Positions 1 through 7,977 of a stretch of DNA of 64,000 nucleotides are shown here, in pieces. The DNA lies in the NCBI RefSeq assembly GCF_036017915.1, contig NZ_CP107929.1, forward strand, positions 372,001 to 436,000, read 5' to 3'. The notes under the pieces are model-generated. The model saw only the letters and a program-made list of their open reading frames with translations, did not search any database and was not told the origin of the DNA. Every line of letters starts with the position of its first letter. The stretch's first letter is position 1. The DNA comes from Micromonospora sp. NBC_00421. Lineage in GTDB: Bacteria; Actinomycetota; Actinomycetes; Mycobacteriales; Micromonosporaceae. The position numbers and the translations under genes were made by a program.

Positions 1-315
1 ACCGACGCGGAGAAGTCCCGGCAGGCCAACTCGCGGGTCGGTCACGGTGACTTCATGTGGGGCAACTACGCGGCGTACTCCAAGATCTGCACCCACGCCG
101 GCTGCCCGGCGAGCCTCTACGAGCAGCAGACCAACCGGCTGCTCTGCCCGTGTCACCAGAGCCAGTTCCTGATCACCGACAACGCCCGCCCGGTCTTCGG
201 CCCGGCGAGCCGGCGGCTTCCCCAGCTGCCGATCGAGGTGGACGAGGAAGGCTTCTTCGTGGCGAAGTCCGACTACACCGAAACCGTCGGCCCCGACTTC
301 TGGGAGCGGCCATGA
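1..315 (+). CDS. qcrA: Rieske iron-sulfur subunit of cytochrome bcc complex (3' part)
   Basis: This is the C-terminal 104 codons of the Rieske subunit of respiratory complex III; the 5' part lies outside the window. Both [2Fe-2S] ligand boxes are visible: CTHAGCP (fragment residues 30-36) and CPCHQS (49-54). They supply two Cys and two His ligands plus the disulfide cysteines. The protein takes electrons from menaquinol at the outer face of the membrane and passes them to the c-type heme subunit. Its TGA overlaps the ATG of the cytochrome b gene, as in actinobacterial qcrCAB operons. The family assignment is secure from the two boxes and the neighbour. Confidence 0.95.
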   Translation, partial: TDAEKSRQANSRVGHGDFMWGNYAAYSKICTHAGCPASLYEQQTNRLLCPCHQSQFLITDNARPVFGPASRRLPQLPIEVDEEGFFVAKSDYTETVGPDFWERP

Positions 316-1937
316 AGCGCCGAAAGTTTGACGTAGCAGCGGTGCCGGGCAAGGCCGCCGGGGGAGTGGACGACCGCTTCCAGGTCGCCACCCCGTTACG
401 CAAGCTGCTCAACAAGGTCTTCCCGGACCACTGGTCGTTCCTGCTCGGCGAGATCGCGCTCTTCTCGTTCGTCGTGCTGCTGCTGACCGGTGTCTTCCTG
501 ACCTTCTTCTACGAGCCGGCGATGACCGAGGTGGTCTACAACGGCAGCTACGCCCCGCTGCGGGGCACCCCGATGTCCGCCGCGTACGCCTCCAGCCTCG
601 ACATCTCGTTCGATGTCCGGGGTGGTCTGATCATGCGGCAGATGCACCACTGGTCCGCGCTGCTGTTCATGGCCGCGATCGTGGTGCACATGATGCGGGT
701 CTTCTTCACCGGCGCGTTCCGCAAGCCGCGGGAGACCAACTGGATCATCGGCTCACTGCTGTTCTGGGTCGGCTTCCTGGCCGGCTTCTCCGGCTACTCC
801 CTGCCGGACGACGGTCTGTCCGGCACCGGTCTGCGGATCGCCTCCGGCATCATGCTGTCGATCCCGGTGGTCGGCTCCTGGGTCACCTCGTCGATCTTCG
901 GTGGCGAGTTCCCCGGTGAGATCATCATCAGCCGGTTCTTCATCGCCCACGTGCTGCTGATCCCGGGTCTGCTGGTCGCGCTGATCAGCGCCCACCTGGG
1001 CCTGGTGTTCAAGCAGAAGCACACCCAGTGGCCCGGCCCCGGCCGGACCAACGACAACGTGGTCGGCGAGCGGATGTTCCCCCGCTACGCGCTCAAGCAG
1101 GGCGGCTTCTTCATGGTCGTCTTCGGCGTGATCGCGCTGATGGGTGGTCTGTTCCAGATCAACCCGATCTGGTACTTCGGCCCGTACGAGGCATGGGTGG
1201 TCTCGGCCGCCAGCCAGCCCGACTGGTACGTCATGTTCCTCGACGGCTCGACCCGGCTGATGCCCGCCTGGGAGATCAACATCCCGATCGGCGACGGGTA
1301 CGTCATCCCGCCGCTGTTCTGGCCGACTGTCGTGCTGCCGGGCATCCTGGTCGGGCTCTCCACGCTCTACCCGTTCGTGGAGGCACGGCAGCTCAAGGAC
1401 CACCGGCACCACAACCTGCTGCAACGGCCCCGGGACGTCCCGGCCCGGACGGCGGTGGGCGCGATGGCGGTCGCCTTCTACATCGTGCTGACCCTCTCCG
1501 GTGCCAACGACGTGATCGCCGACAAGTTCCACATCAGCCTGAACGCGATGACCTGGGCGGGCCGGATCGGCCTGCTGGTGATCCCGCCGCTGGCGTACTA
1601 CGTCGCGTACCGGATCTGCCTCGGGCTCCAGCAGCACGACCGGGAGGTGCTGGCCCACGGTGTGGAGACCGGCATCATCCGGCGCCTGCCCGACGGCCGG
1701 TTCGAGGAGATCCACCAGCCGCTCAGTGCGACCGACGACCACGGACACGCCGAACTGGACTACGTCGGCTGGGTGGTACCCAAGAAGATGAACCGGCTCG
1801 GGGCGCTCGGCCCGGCGATCCGGGGCTTCTTCTACCCGATCGAGAAGCCGGTCGAGGCGCCGGTCTCGCCGGGGCACCCGCCTGTGGAACCCCGCCCGGA
1901 GCGGGAGGAGATCGGCAGCGGCGAGTCCCGCCGCTGA
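312..1937 (+). CDS. qcrB: Cytochrome bcc complex cytochrome b subunit
   Basis: A 541-residue polytopic protein, the usual length for actinobacterial QcrB, which carries a C-terminal extension beyond classical cytochrome b. The start is the ATG at 312 overlapping the qcrA stop (ATGA), giving an N-terminus MKRRKFD. Heme-ligand histidines sit in an early helix (MHHWSALLF, with VVHMMRVFF following), and PDWYVMFLDG marks the later quinol-site part. It holds the two b hemes and both quinone sites, and partners with QcrA, QcrC and the aa3 oxidase. A strong hairpin terminator follows 20 bp after the stop, so this is the last gene of the operon. Confidence 0.97.
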   Translation: MKRRKFDVAAVPGKAAGGVDDRFQVATPLRKLLNKVFPDHWSFLLGEIALFSFVVLLLTGVFLTFFYEPAMTEVVYNGSYAPLRGTPMSAAYASSLDISFDVRGGLIMRQMHHWSALLFMAAIVVHMMRVFFTGAFRKPRETNWIIGSLLFWVGFLAGFSGYSLPDDGLSGTGLRIASGIMLSIPVVGSWVTSSIFGGEFPGEIIISRFFIAHVLLIPGLLVALISAHLGLVFKQKHTQWPGPGRTNDNVVGERMFPRYALKQGGFFMVVFGVIALMGGLFQINPIWYFGPYEAWVVSAASQPDWYVMFLDGSTRLMPAWEINIPIGDGYVIPPLFWPTVVLPGILVGLSTLYPFVEARQLKDHRHHNLLQRPRDVPARTAVGAMAVAFYIVLTLSGANDVIADKFHISLNAMTWAGRIGLLVIPPLAYYVAYRICLGLQQHDREVLAHGVETGIIRRLPDGRFEEIHQPLSATDDHGHAELDYVGWVVPKKMNRLGALGPAIRGFFYPIEKPVEAPVSPGHPPVEPRPEREEIGSGESRR

Positions 1938-1956
1938 CCTCCCCGATCCGTTCGAC

Positions 1957-1992
1957 CGAGGCGCCCGCCGGAATCCTCCGGCGGGCGCCTCG
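1957..1992 (+). terminator. Strong intrinsic-type hairpin after qcrB
   Basis: A perfect 16-bp stem (arm 1957-1972, arm 1977-1992) closes a 4-nt loop, 20 bp after the qcrB stop. There is no long T-run, as is common in high-GC actinomycetes. Confidence 0.8.
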
Positions 1993-2048
1993 TCCGTTTC
2001 CCGGGCAGGCGGGCCGGAGTGACCGGACCCCAATGGGTGGAAGCACAG

Positions 2049-2072
2049 GATTAACCCCCGCCAGTCGGGTAT
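2049..2072 (+). promoter_or_regulatory. Possible SigB/SigF-type stress promoter
   Basis: GATT at 2049-2052, a 14-nt spacer and GGGTAT at 2067-2072 fit the GNTT-N14-16-GGGTAY pattern of actinobacterial SigB/SigF-like sigma factors. It lies 31 bp before the ATG of the DUF4142 gene. Assigned by pattern only. Confidence 0.4.
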
Positions 2073-2103
2073 CCGTGCGGTCCAACGGAAACGGGGAGGG
2101 AAC

Positions 2104-2784
2104 ATGTTGGGTATCAAACGCCTGGGACTGCTGGCCACGCTGGTGGTGGTCGGTCTGGCGCCCGCGGCCACCGCGCAGGCCGCTGCACAGCCGTCGGCGC
2201 AGGACACCCAGTACCTGCAGGCGGTGCACCAGGTGAACCTGGCGGAGATCGTCACCGGGAACCTGGCCCAGAAGAAGGGGCAGAACGAGCAGGTCAAGCA
2301 GTTGGGGCAGCAGTTCGTCACGGATCACACCCAGCTCGACCAGACGGTGCAGAACACCGCGCAGCAGCTGAACGTGACCCTGCCGAACGCGCCGACGGCC
2401 GACCAGCAGAAGGTGATCGACAAGCTCAACGGCCTCAACGGCGCCGCGTTCGACAAGGCGTGGGTGACCGCTGAGCTGGCCGGTCACGTGCAGGCCATCC
2501 AGGCCACCCAGACCGAGATCTCGCAGGGTTCCGAGCAGTCGGTGGTCCAGCTGGCGCAGGACGCGCTGCCGGTGTTGCAGGCGCACTACGACGCGCTGGT
2601 GGCCCTGGCCCAGGAGTTGGGCATCCCGGTCCCGCAGACCAGCGCCAGCGGCACCGCGAGCCCCGGTGGCAGCGGCACGCCGGCCCCGGGTGGCACCACG
2701 GAGTCCCCGGCACCGGGTGGCACCAGCACCGAGTCCCCGGCTCCGGGCGGCCCGACCGAGACGCCCGCGCCAGGCAACAGCTGA
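2104..2784 (+). CDS. Secreted DUF4142-domain protein with Pro/Gly/Thr-rich tail
   Basis: 226 residues starting at an ATG preceded by a GGGAGGG ribosome site. Residues 1-27 form a Sec signal peptide (hydrophobic core LLATLVVVGLAP, Ala-rich cleavage zone). Residues ~32-175 are helical and Gln-rich, with the DUF4142 (ferritin-like helical) pattern, including QFVTDHTQLDQ. The last ~45 residues are tandem TESPAPGG-type repeats, probably a flexible cell-wall linker. The gene stands alone between two hairpins. The possible stress-type promoter would fit stationary-phase or osmotic expression. The molecular role of DUF4142 proteins is not established. Confidence 0.85.
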   Translation: MLGIKRLGLLATLVVVGLAPAATAQAAAQPSAQDTQYLQAVHQVNLAEIVTGNLAQKKGQNEQVKQLGQQFVTDHTQLDQTVQNTAQQLNVTLPNAPTADQQKVIDKLNGLNGAAFDKAWVTAELAGHVQAIQATQTEISQGSEQSVVQLAQDALPVLQAHYDALVALAQELGIPVPQTSASGTASPGGSGTPAPGGTTESPAPGGTSTESPAPGGPTETPAPGNS

Positions 2785-2799
2785 CGTCTCGTACCACCT

Positions 2800-2834
2800 G
2801 ATGGTGGCCGGTCCCCAGCGGGCCGGCCACCATC
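2800..2834. terminator. Bidirectional hairpin between convergent genes
   Basis: Perfect 12-bp arms (2800-2811 and 2823-2834) flank an 11-nt loop, between the ends of the DUF4142 gene (+) and the Lrp-type gene (-). Confidence 0.7.
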
Positions 2835-2913
2835 GTGCGCGCCGGTTGCCGGCGGTGTGGGCCGGTTGCCGGCGGCATGGCCGGTCGGTGCCGGCGACCG
2901 CCGGCGGTGCGGG

Positions 2914-3201
2914 TCAGTCGGCGCTGGCCAGACCGATCGCGAACGCCTCCTCCAGGTCGTGCTGGGAGTAGGCACGGAAGGCGATGTGCGACTCGGTGCC
3001 GAGCACCCCGGGCACCTTGGAGATGCTGCCCGCGATGACCTGGGCGATCTGCTCGAACTCCCGGACCCGGACGATGGCGATCAGGTCGACGTGCCCGGCC
3101 ACCGAGTAGACCTCGCTGACTCCGGGCAGGTTGGCCAGGTTCTCGGCCACCTCGGGGATCGAGTCGGTGGCGCAGTCGATCAGGACGATCGCGGTGATCA
3201 C
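2914..3201 (-). CDS. Stand-alone Lrp/AsnC ligand-binding (RAM) domain protein
   Basis: 95 residues from a GTG with GGAG about 10 nt upstream. The sequence is a bare alpha/beta RAM domain (VITAIVLIDC..., then GVSEVYSVAGHVDL and VPGVLGTESHIAF) without the N-terminal helix-turn-helix of Lrp/AsnC regulators. Such stand-alone domains form oligomers and bind amino acids or similar ligands. A possible -10 box TAGCAT lies at 3257-3262 on this strand. A regulatory or ligand-sensing role is inferred; no partner gene is evident. Confidence 0.88.
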   Translation of the reverse strand: MITAIVLIDCATDSIPEVAENLANLPGVSEVYSVAGHVDLIAIVRVREFEQIAQVIAGSISKVPGVLGTESHIAFRAYSQHDLEEAFAIGLASAD

Positions 3202-3311
3202 TTGACGATTCTCCGTTCGTCGTGCCCGGCGCGATGCCGGCCTGGCGTCGCTGACCATGCTAGTGCCGCACCCCCGGCGTCTCCCGGTCGTCCCCGCCCG
3301 GGCGGCGCGGG

Positions 3312-3923
3312 TCAGAGCAGCATGGTGCGCGGGTCGGCGGCCATGGCGCGCAGCCAGCCGGCGGCCTCCGCCGCCCCCGGGCAGCGGGCGGTGTCCAGCG
3401 CGGCGGCCAGGGCGTACATCTCGGGAGGTGGGATGAGCAGGCCCTCCCGGCTGCGCAGCCCCAGCTTGACCGTGCCTGTGTCGGCGCTGACGGTGAGCAC
3501 CGGCGTCCGGGTGACCGCGCCGGTGGCGACCAGCCCGCCGTCGCTGGACACGCCGGTCTGCGCGATGGCCGCGGCGCGGAGTGTCACCGACCGGGCGGCC
3601 CGCAGGTCGACGGTCCGGGCGGCGAGGTTGACCACGGTGAGCCGGCTGCCCTCCAGCCGGGCCCCGGCCCGGACGATGCTCGTCACCAGCAGGCCGATGA
3701 GGAGCATGACGAGCCCGGCCACCAGGAGCGCGACGAGCGCCGGTACCGCCGGGTTGCCCCCGGTGTCGCCGACCGACGCGTTCAGGCCGGTCCCGGCGAC
3801 GGCGCCGACACATCCGCAGCCGATCGTCAAGATGGTGCCCAGCACCAGCAACGAGACGATCCGGCTGGTGCGGCTGGACTGGTAGCCGACCGACAGGGCG
3901 ATCCGGGGCGGGTGCGGTTGCAT
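3312..3923 (-). CDS. Membrane protein, paralogue B of a tandem pair
   Basis: 203 residues from the ATG at 3923; a TTG nine codons upstream (3950) is an alternative start. Two hydrophobic segments lie near residues 20-45 and 60-85. A soluble C-terminal half with GSRLTVVNLAARTVDLRAAR suggests a PH-like beta fold, and the end is RCPGAAEAAGWLRAMAADP. It closely resembles the gene at 4034-4546, with the same N-terminal pattern (MQP-PRI-LSVGYQS) and the same tail, so the two are tandem duplicates. It is longer by a Gly-rich insert in the membrane part. No function is recognised. Confidence 0.75.
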   Translation of the reverse strand: MQPHPPRIALSVGYQSSRTSRIVSLLVLGTILTIGCGCVGAVAGTGLNASVGDTGGNPAVPALVALLVAGLVMLLIGLLVTSIVRAGARLEGSRLTVVNLAARTVDLRAARSVTLRAAAIAQTGVSSDGGLVATGAVTRTPVLTVSADTGTVKLGLRSREGLLIPPPEMYALAAALDTARCPGAAEAAGWLRAMAADPRTMLL

Positions 3924-3973
3924 GGTGGTGATTGTGGCAGCGGTGATCAATCTCCGCCGGGTACGGCCGCCAC

Positions 3974-4017
3974 CGTCCGGGGCGATCAGGATGTCGTCGC
4001 CGGCGGCGTGCAGGTTG
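3974..4017 (-). pseudogene. Relic fragment of the nucleotidyltransferase gene
   Basis: 44 bp between the two paralogous membrane-protein genes match 4746-4789, inside the nucleotidyltransferase gene, at 42 of 44 positions. The matched part corresponds to about residues 214-228 of that enzyme. It is best read as the leftover of a duplication that copied nucleotidyltransferase plus membrane protein, followed by loss of most of the second nucleotidyltransferase copy. Confidence 0.7.
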
Positions 4018-4033
4018 TTTCGGGTCGGGGTCG

Positions 4034-4546
4034 TCAGAGCATGGTGCGGGGACCCGCCGCGACGGCGCGCAGCCAGCCTGCCGTCTCCGCCGCGCCGGGG
4101 CAGCGGGCCGTGTCGAGTGCGGCGGCCAGCGCGACCAACTCGCCGGGCGGGAGGAGAACCCCCTCCCCGCTGCGCAGAATGAGCTTGACGGTGCGGGCGT
4201 CCGTGGTGACGGTGAGCAGCGGCGTCCGCTTGACGGAGCCGGTGGCGCGCAGCGACACCGACCGGGCGGCCCGCAGGTCGACGGTCCGGGTGGCGACGTT
4301 GACCACGGTGAGCCGGCTGCCCTCCAGCCAGCCCCCGGCCCGAAGGATGCTCCTCATCAGCAGGCCGTAGAAGAGCATGACGGGCGCGGCAACCAGGAGC
4401 CCGGCGAGCACCGACCTGGCGGTGACGCCGCAGAGACCGCCGCAGGTGATCGTCAGGACGACACCCAACATCAGGAACGCGACGACGGCGCGGGTGCCCG
4501 ACTGGTATCCGACCGACAGCGTGATCCGGGGCGCGAGCGGTTGCAT
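4034..4546 (-). CDS. Membrane protein, paralogue A of a tandem pair
   Basis: 170 residues from the ATG at 4546. A TTG at 4573 overlapping the upstream TGA, with GGAGGT just before it, is an alternative start that would imply translational coupling. Two hydrophobic segments (residues ~20-40 and ~48-70) precede a conserved soluble part (EGSRLTVVNVATRTVDLRAAR, then RCPGAAETAGWLRAV). It is the shorter sibling of the 3312-3923 gene. It follows the nucleotidyltransferase within 23 bp, so they probably share an mRNA. Function unknown. Confidence 0.75.
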   Translation of the reverse strand: MQPLAPRITLSVGYQSGTRAVVAFLMLGVVLTITCGGLCGVTARSVLAGLLVAAPVMLFYGLLMRSILRAGGWLEGSRLTVVNVATRTVDLRAARSVSLRATGSVKRTPLLTVTTDARTVKLILRSGEGVLLPPGELVALAAALDTARCPGAAETAGWLRAVAAGPRTML

Positions 4547-4569
4547 GGCGGCGATTGTGGCAGGATTGG

Positions 4570-5430
4570 TCAATGACCTCCGGGAACGGTCGTCACGGTG
4601 AGGCCTTCGCCGGCCCGGATCGCGTCGCGGAGCCGTTCGTCCGGGCCGACCGTCGCGCCGGGCCAGACCACCACCCGCTCCACGTCGCCGCGCACCACCG
4701 CGCCCGCACCGACCACCGCGCGCCGTGCCCGGCCCGTCACGGTGGCGTCCGGGGCGACCAGGGTGTCGTCGCCGGCGGCGTGCAGGTTGGCCGCCAGGTA
4801 GTCGGCCGGGGTGCCAGTGTCGAAGAACGTGCCGGGGTACGCCACCACGGTCAGCTCACCGGCCGCCTCCGCCGGCCGCCACACCGTGCGGACCAGGTCG
4901 CCGAAGCTGGCCGGCAGTTCGCGTACCCGGTGCCAGGGCAGCAGTGAGAAGCCGGTGAAGACGTGCCCGTCGAAGGTGCCGGGGGCGGCCGGGTCCGGAG
5001 CGGGCCGGCCGAGCAGCCGTACGGAGCGGAAGTCCCAACCGGCCAGCAGCGCCGCGACGTCCGGGCCGGGGGCTGCCCCGGGATCGGCCAGGTAGGCGTC
5101 GGCGTTGCCCACCAGCACCCCCCGGCCGGCGATCCAGTCCCGCAGGTTGCCCAGGCCACCGGCGGTGCCCAGCGGATCACCCGGCTCCACCGACAGGTGC
5201 GCCCGGTCGCCGACGTGCGTCACCACCTGGTCGGCCAGGTAGCAGGCGTTCACCGCCACCCGGTCCGGCCCGGTGAACCCGAGGCCGGCGAGCCGTTCCA
5301 GCGCCCGGTCCAGCAGCGGCACGTTGCCGACCGGGCAGAGCGCCTTGGGTACCCCTGCGGTGAGCGGGCGCAGCCGGGTGCCCTCGCCGGCGGCGAGCAC
5401 CACCGCGCACAGGCCCTCCGGCGCGCTCAC
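4570..5430 (-). CDS. Sugar-1-phosphate nucleotidyltransferase family protein
   Basis: 286 residues. The N-terminus has the pyrophosphorylase signature VVLAAGEGTRLRPLT (residues 10-24) with the nucleotide-binding GxGTRLRP loop, followed by PKALCPVGNVPLL. GNADAYL lies in the middle, in the position of the metal-binding region. The C-terminal part (VAPDATVTGRARRAVVGAGAVVRG) reads as a short left-handed beta-helix. The family activates sugar-1-phosphates to NDP-sugars (mannose-1-phosphate guanylyltransferase or glucose-1-phosphate transferases); the substrate cannot be told from sequence alone. The GTG start overlaps the stop of the Nudix gene (GTGA), so the two are coupled. Confidence 0.85.
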   Translation of the reverse strand: MSAPEGLCAVVLAAGEGTRLRPLTAGVPKALCPVGNVPLLDRALERLAGLGFTGPDRVAVNACYLADQVVTHVGDRAHLSVEPGDPLGTAGGLGNLRDWIAGRGVLVGNADAYLADPGAAPGPDVAALLAGWDFRSVRLLGRPAPDPAAPGTFDGHVFTGFSLLPWHRVRELPASFGDLVRTVWRPAEAAGELTVVAYPGTFFDTGTPADYLAANLHAAGDDTLVAPDATVTGRARRAVVGAGAVVRGDVERVVVWPGATVGPDERLRDAIRAGEGLTVTTVPGGH

Positions 5431-5948
5431 GTCGTGGGCTGGCCGGCCTGCGGCCCGATGCCGTAGTGGCCGAGCAGGTTGGCGGTGGCCCGGCTCAGCC
5501 GGGGCAGGTCGTCGAGCGGGTGCCAGGCCGCCTCGAAGACCTCCGCGCCGTCCACCTTCAGCGTGGTGCCGGCGGCCGGCACCTCCGCCTCGAAGACCAT
5601 GTCCACCCAGCCCCGGGTGTGCACCAGGGCGTTCGGCACGGCCGGGCGGAGCTGCTCCGGGGGGAGCCGCACGCCGGACTCCTCGTGCAGTTCCCGGGCC
5701 GCGCCGACGACAGGGGTCTCACCGCGCTGGAGCAGCCCGGCGGGCAGCGTCCAGCTGTGCCCGGGGGGCTGGCGCAGCAGCAGGATCCGGCCCGCCCCGT
5801 CGGCCTCGCTGTCCCGGACCAGGGTCACCGCGCCGACGACGTACTTCGGCCCGGCGAGCCGGACCAGGCGGCGGCGCACCGTGACCGGCAGCCGGTAGAA
5901 GACCTTGTAGGCGACGGCCCGGCCGGTGGCGCGGGAACGGAGGATCAT
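5427..5948 (-). CDS. Nudix hydrolase
   Basis: 173 residues. The Nudix box is complete (GLLQRGETPVVGAARELHEE then SGV, about residues 70-93), with the RELHEE metal-binding glutamates intact. The N-terminal YKVFYRLPVTVRRRL is typical of actinobacterial NUDIX proteins. It hydrolyses a nucleoside diphosphate linked to another group; the substrate is unknown. It is the first gene of a unit with the nucleotidyltransferase (4-base overlap), so a role in NDP-sugar turnover is plausible. A -10-like TAGCCT on this strand at 5955-5960 ends 7 nt before the ATG, which suggests a leaderless mRNA. Confidence 0.9.
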   Translation of the reverse strand: MILRSRATGRAVAYKVFYRLPVTVRRRLVRLAGPKYVVGAVTLVRDSEADGAGRILLLRQPPGHSWTLPAGLLQRGETPVVGAARELHEESGVRLPPEQLRPAVPNALVHTRGWVDMVFEAEVPAAGTTLKVDGAEVFEAAWHPLDDLPRLSRATANLLGHYGIGPQAGQPTT

Positions 5949-6062
5949 GGCTTCAGGCTAGGCCGTCGGCGCGCTGCCGTGGGATGCGGGGCGACCGGTC
6001 ACCCGGGCAGGGCGACCAGCCGCACCGGTCGCCGGGCGGGCGACGGTCGGACCCGACCGGGC

Positions 6063-7850
6063 TCACTGTTGATGGTCGACCAGGTCGATGAGCTGGCGTA
6101 CCACGGTGTCCGGCTCGACCGCCCGGTCGAAGACCGCGACCAGCAGGGTCTCCAGGTCGGGGTAGCCCAGCTCCTCCGACAGCCGCAGCAGCGGCAGGTC
6201 ACTGGCCAGCCCACGGTCGTGCTTGCGCAGGGCCAGGCCGATGGTGGCCCGACCCAGGCGTACCTTGTCGGCGATCGAGATGCCGGGCTCGGTGTGGTCG
6301 GTGAACCAGCGGCTGATCTGCATCTGCGCGTGTGGTGACTTCACGAAGTCGAGCCACTCGCGACGGGGGCCGCGGGGGGCGGCGTCCGCCTCGAAGCCGC
6401 TCTCCGCGTCGTTCTCCGAGAAGATCTCCACCACGTCGCCCTCGTCCAGTTCGGACGCCAGCGGCGCGAGCCGGCCGTTGATCCGCGCGGCGAGGCAGTG
6501 GTCACCCCGCTCGGTGCCCAGCTCGTACGCCAGGTCGACAGGGGTGGCACCGGCCGGGAGCAGCACCTGCCGGCCGTCGGCGACCACCTGGATCTGCGCC
6601 TCGGCCAGGTCGCACCGCAGCGACTGGAGGAACTGGGCCGGGTCGGGCGCCTCCTGCTCCCAGTCGAGCACCCGGCGCAGCCAGGAGAGCTGGTCGGTGT
6701 TGCTGGCCCCGGTGGCGGCGCGGGGGAAGCGGAAGTCGGCGGCCACCCCGTACTCGGCGCAGCGGTGCATCTCCCGGGTGCGGATCAGCACCTCGACCGT
6801 GCGGTCCTGCGGGCCGCAGACACTTGTGTGCAGGGAACGGTAGAGGTTGTTCTTGGGCGAGGCGATGAAGTCCTTGAACCGGCCGGGGACCGGTCGCCAG
6901 CTCCCGTGCACCGCGCCGAGGGCGGCGTAACAGTCGGTGGCCGGGCCGTCCACCACGATCACGATCCGGGGCAGGTCGTACGGGACGGCGTGCCCGCCGG
7001 CCACGGTGTCCTTCCAGATCGAGTAGAGGTGCCGGGGGCGGACGCTCACCTCGGCGTCCACCCGGCTGCGGCGCAGTGCCACCTTGGCCTGGGCCACCAC
7101 GTCGTCGAGGTAGGCGTCCCAGCCGGACCGGTCGTGCACGTGCCGGGCCAGCCGGGCGTGCTCGTCGGGCTCCAGGTGCAGCAGCACCACGTCGTCGAGG
7201 TCCCGCTTGAGGGTCTGGATGCCGAGCCGGTCGCAGAGCGGGACCAGCACCTCCTGGGTCTTGCGGGCGATCCGCTCCCGGGAGGCGGCCGAGCGGACCC
7301 CGAGGGTACGCATGTTGTGCAGCCGGTCGGCCAGCTTGATGATCAGCACCCGGACGTCCTTGCCGGCCGCGATGATCATCTTGCGGATCGTCTCCGCCTC
7401 GGCCGCCTTGCCGTAGAACGCCTTGTCGAACTTGGTCACCCCGTCGACCAGGTGCGCCACCTCGTGGCCGAAGTCCTCGCTGAGCGCCTGGAGGGTGTAG
7501 CGGGTGTCCTCCACCGTGTCGTGCAGCAGCGCCGCGACCAGGGTGGTGGTGTCCATCCCGAGGTCGGCGCAGATCTGGGCGACCGCCAGCGGATGGGTGA
7601 TGTACGGCTCGCCGCTCTTGCGGAACTGACCGCGGTGCATGTTCTCGGCGATCGTGTACGCCCGGCGCAGCACCGACGAGTCCGCGCTGGAGTGGATGCC
7701 ACGGTGGCTGCGGACCAGCTGCGTCACCGGGTCGGCGTCGTTGGCCGGCCAGCTCAACAGGGACCGGAGCCGCCGGGTCAGGGGCAACTCGCCCGGCTGG
7801 GCCGGGAGCGCACCCCCCAGGGCGGCGCCGTGTCCGGCGTCGACGTCCAC
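6063..7850 (-). CDS. Short RelA/SpoT-family (p)ppGpp synthetase/hydrolase
   Basis: 595 residues from the GTG at 7850, chosen because AGGAGG lies 8 nt upstream; an earlier in-frame GTG at 7859 has no spacing. Domain order: HD hydrolase (SGEPYITHPLAVAQI, HDTVEDT, KLADRLHNMRTL), then synthetase (RPRHLYSIWKD, GRFKDFIASPKNNLYRSLHT, VEVLIRT), then TGS (~395-460). It then ends after ~130 residues without a recognisable ACT domain, so it is shorter than a full Rel (~750-800). The catalytic Asp (YDLPRIV) and Glu (VEVLIRT) are present, but the usual Arg of the DLxAxR motif is Val here. It may be a second stringent-response enzyme beside a main Rel elsewhere; both activities are inferred. Confidence 0.88.
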   Translation of the reverse strand: MDVDAGHGAALGGALPAQPGELPLTRRLRSLLSWPANDADPVTQLVRSHRGIHSSADSSVLRRAYTIAENMHRGQFRKSGEPYITHPLAVAQICADLGMDTTTLVAALLHDTVEDTRYTLQALSEDFGHEVAHLVDGVTKFDKAFYGKAAEAETIRKMIIAAGKDVRVLIIKLADRLHNMRTLGVRSAASRERIARKTQEVLVPLCDRLGIQTLKRDLDDVVLLHLEPDEHARLARHVHDRSGWDAYLDDVVAQAKVALRRSRVDAEVSVRPRHLYSIWKDTVAGGHAVPYDLPRIVIVVDGPATDCYAALGAVHGSWRPVPGRFKDFIASPKNNLYRSLHTSVCGPQDRTVEVLIRTREMHRCAEYGVAADFRFPRAATGASNTDQLSWLRRVLDWEQEAPDPAQFLQSLRCDLAEAQIQVVADGRQVLLPAGATPVDLAYELGTERGDHCLAARINGRLAPLASELDEGDVVEIFSENDAESGFEADAAPRGPRREWLDFVKSPHAQMQISRWFTDHTEPGISIADKVRLGRATIGLALRKHDRGLASDLPLLRLSEELGYPDLETLLVAVFDRAVEPDTVVRQLIDLVDHQQ

Positions 7851-7977
7851 GTGGGACACCTCCTCACCCCGGCTCCAGGCCACCGTACCCGGCAACCGGA
7901 AGCAGGCCCACGAAACGGGCAGGACTGCACTCCCTTAACAGCCTAAGCGAGGCGGGGTAGTCCGATCGGTCACTTGC

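Noticed and set aside
753..2321. Long minus-strand open frame (522 codons) across qcrB
   Set aside because: Antisense shadow of a high-GC gene. No ribosome site, low-complexity Arg/Pro/Gly peptide, and qcrB is certain on the plus strand. The same applies to many other long antisense frames, such as 14757-16106 and 18185-19945.
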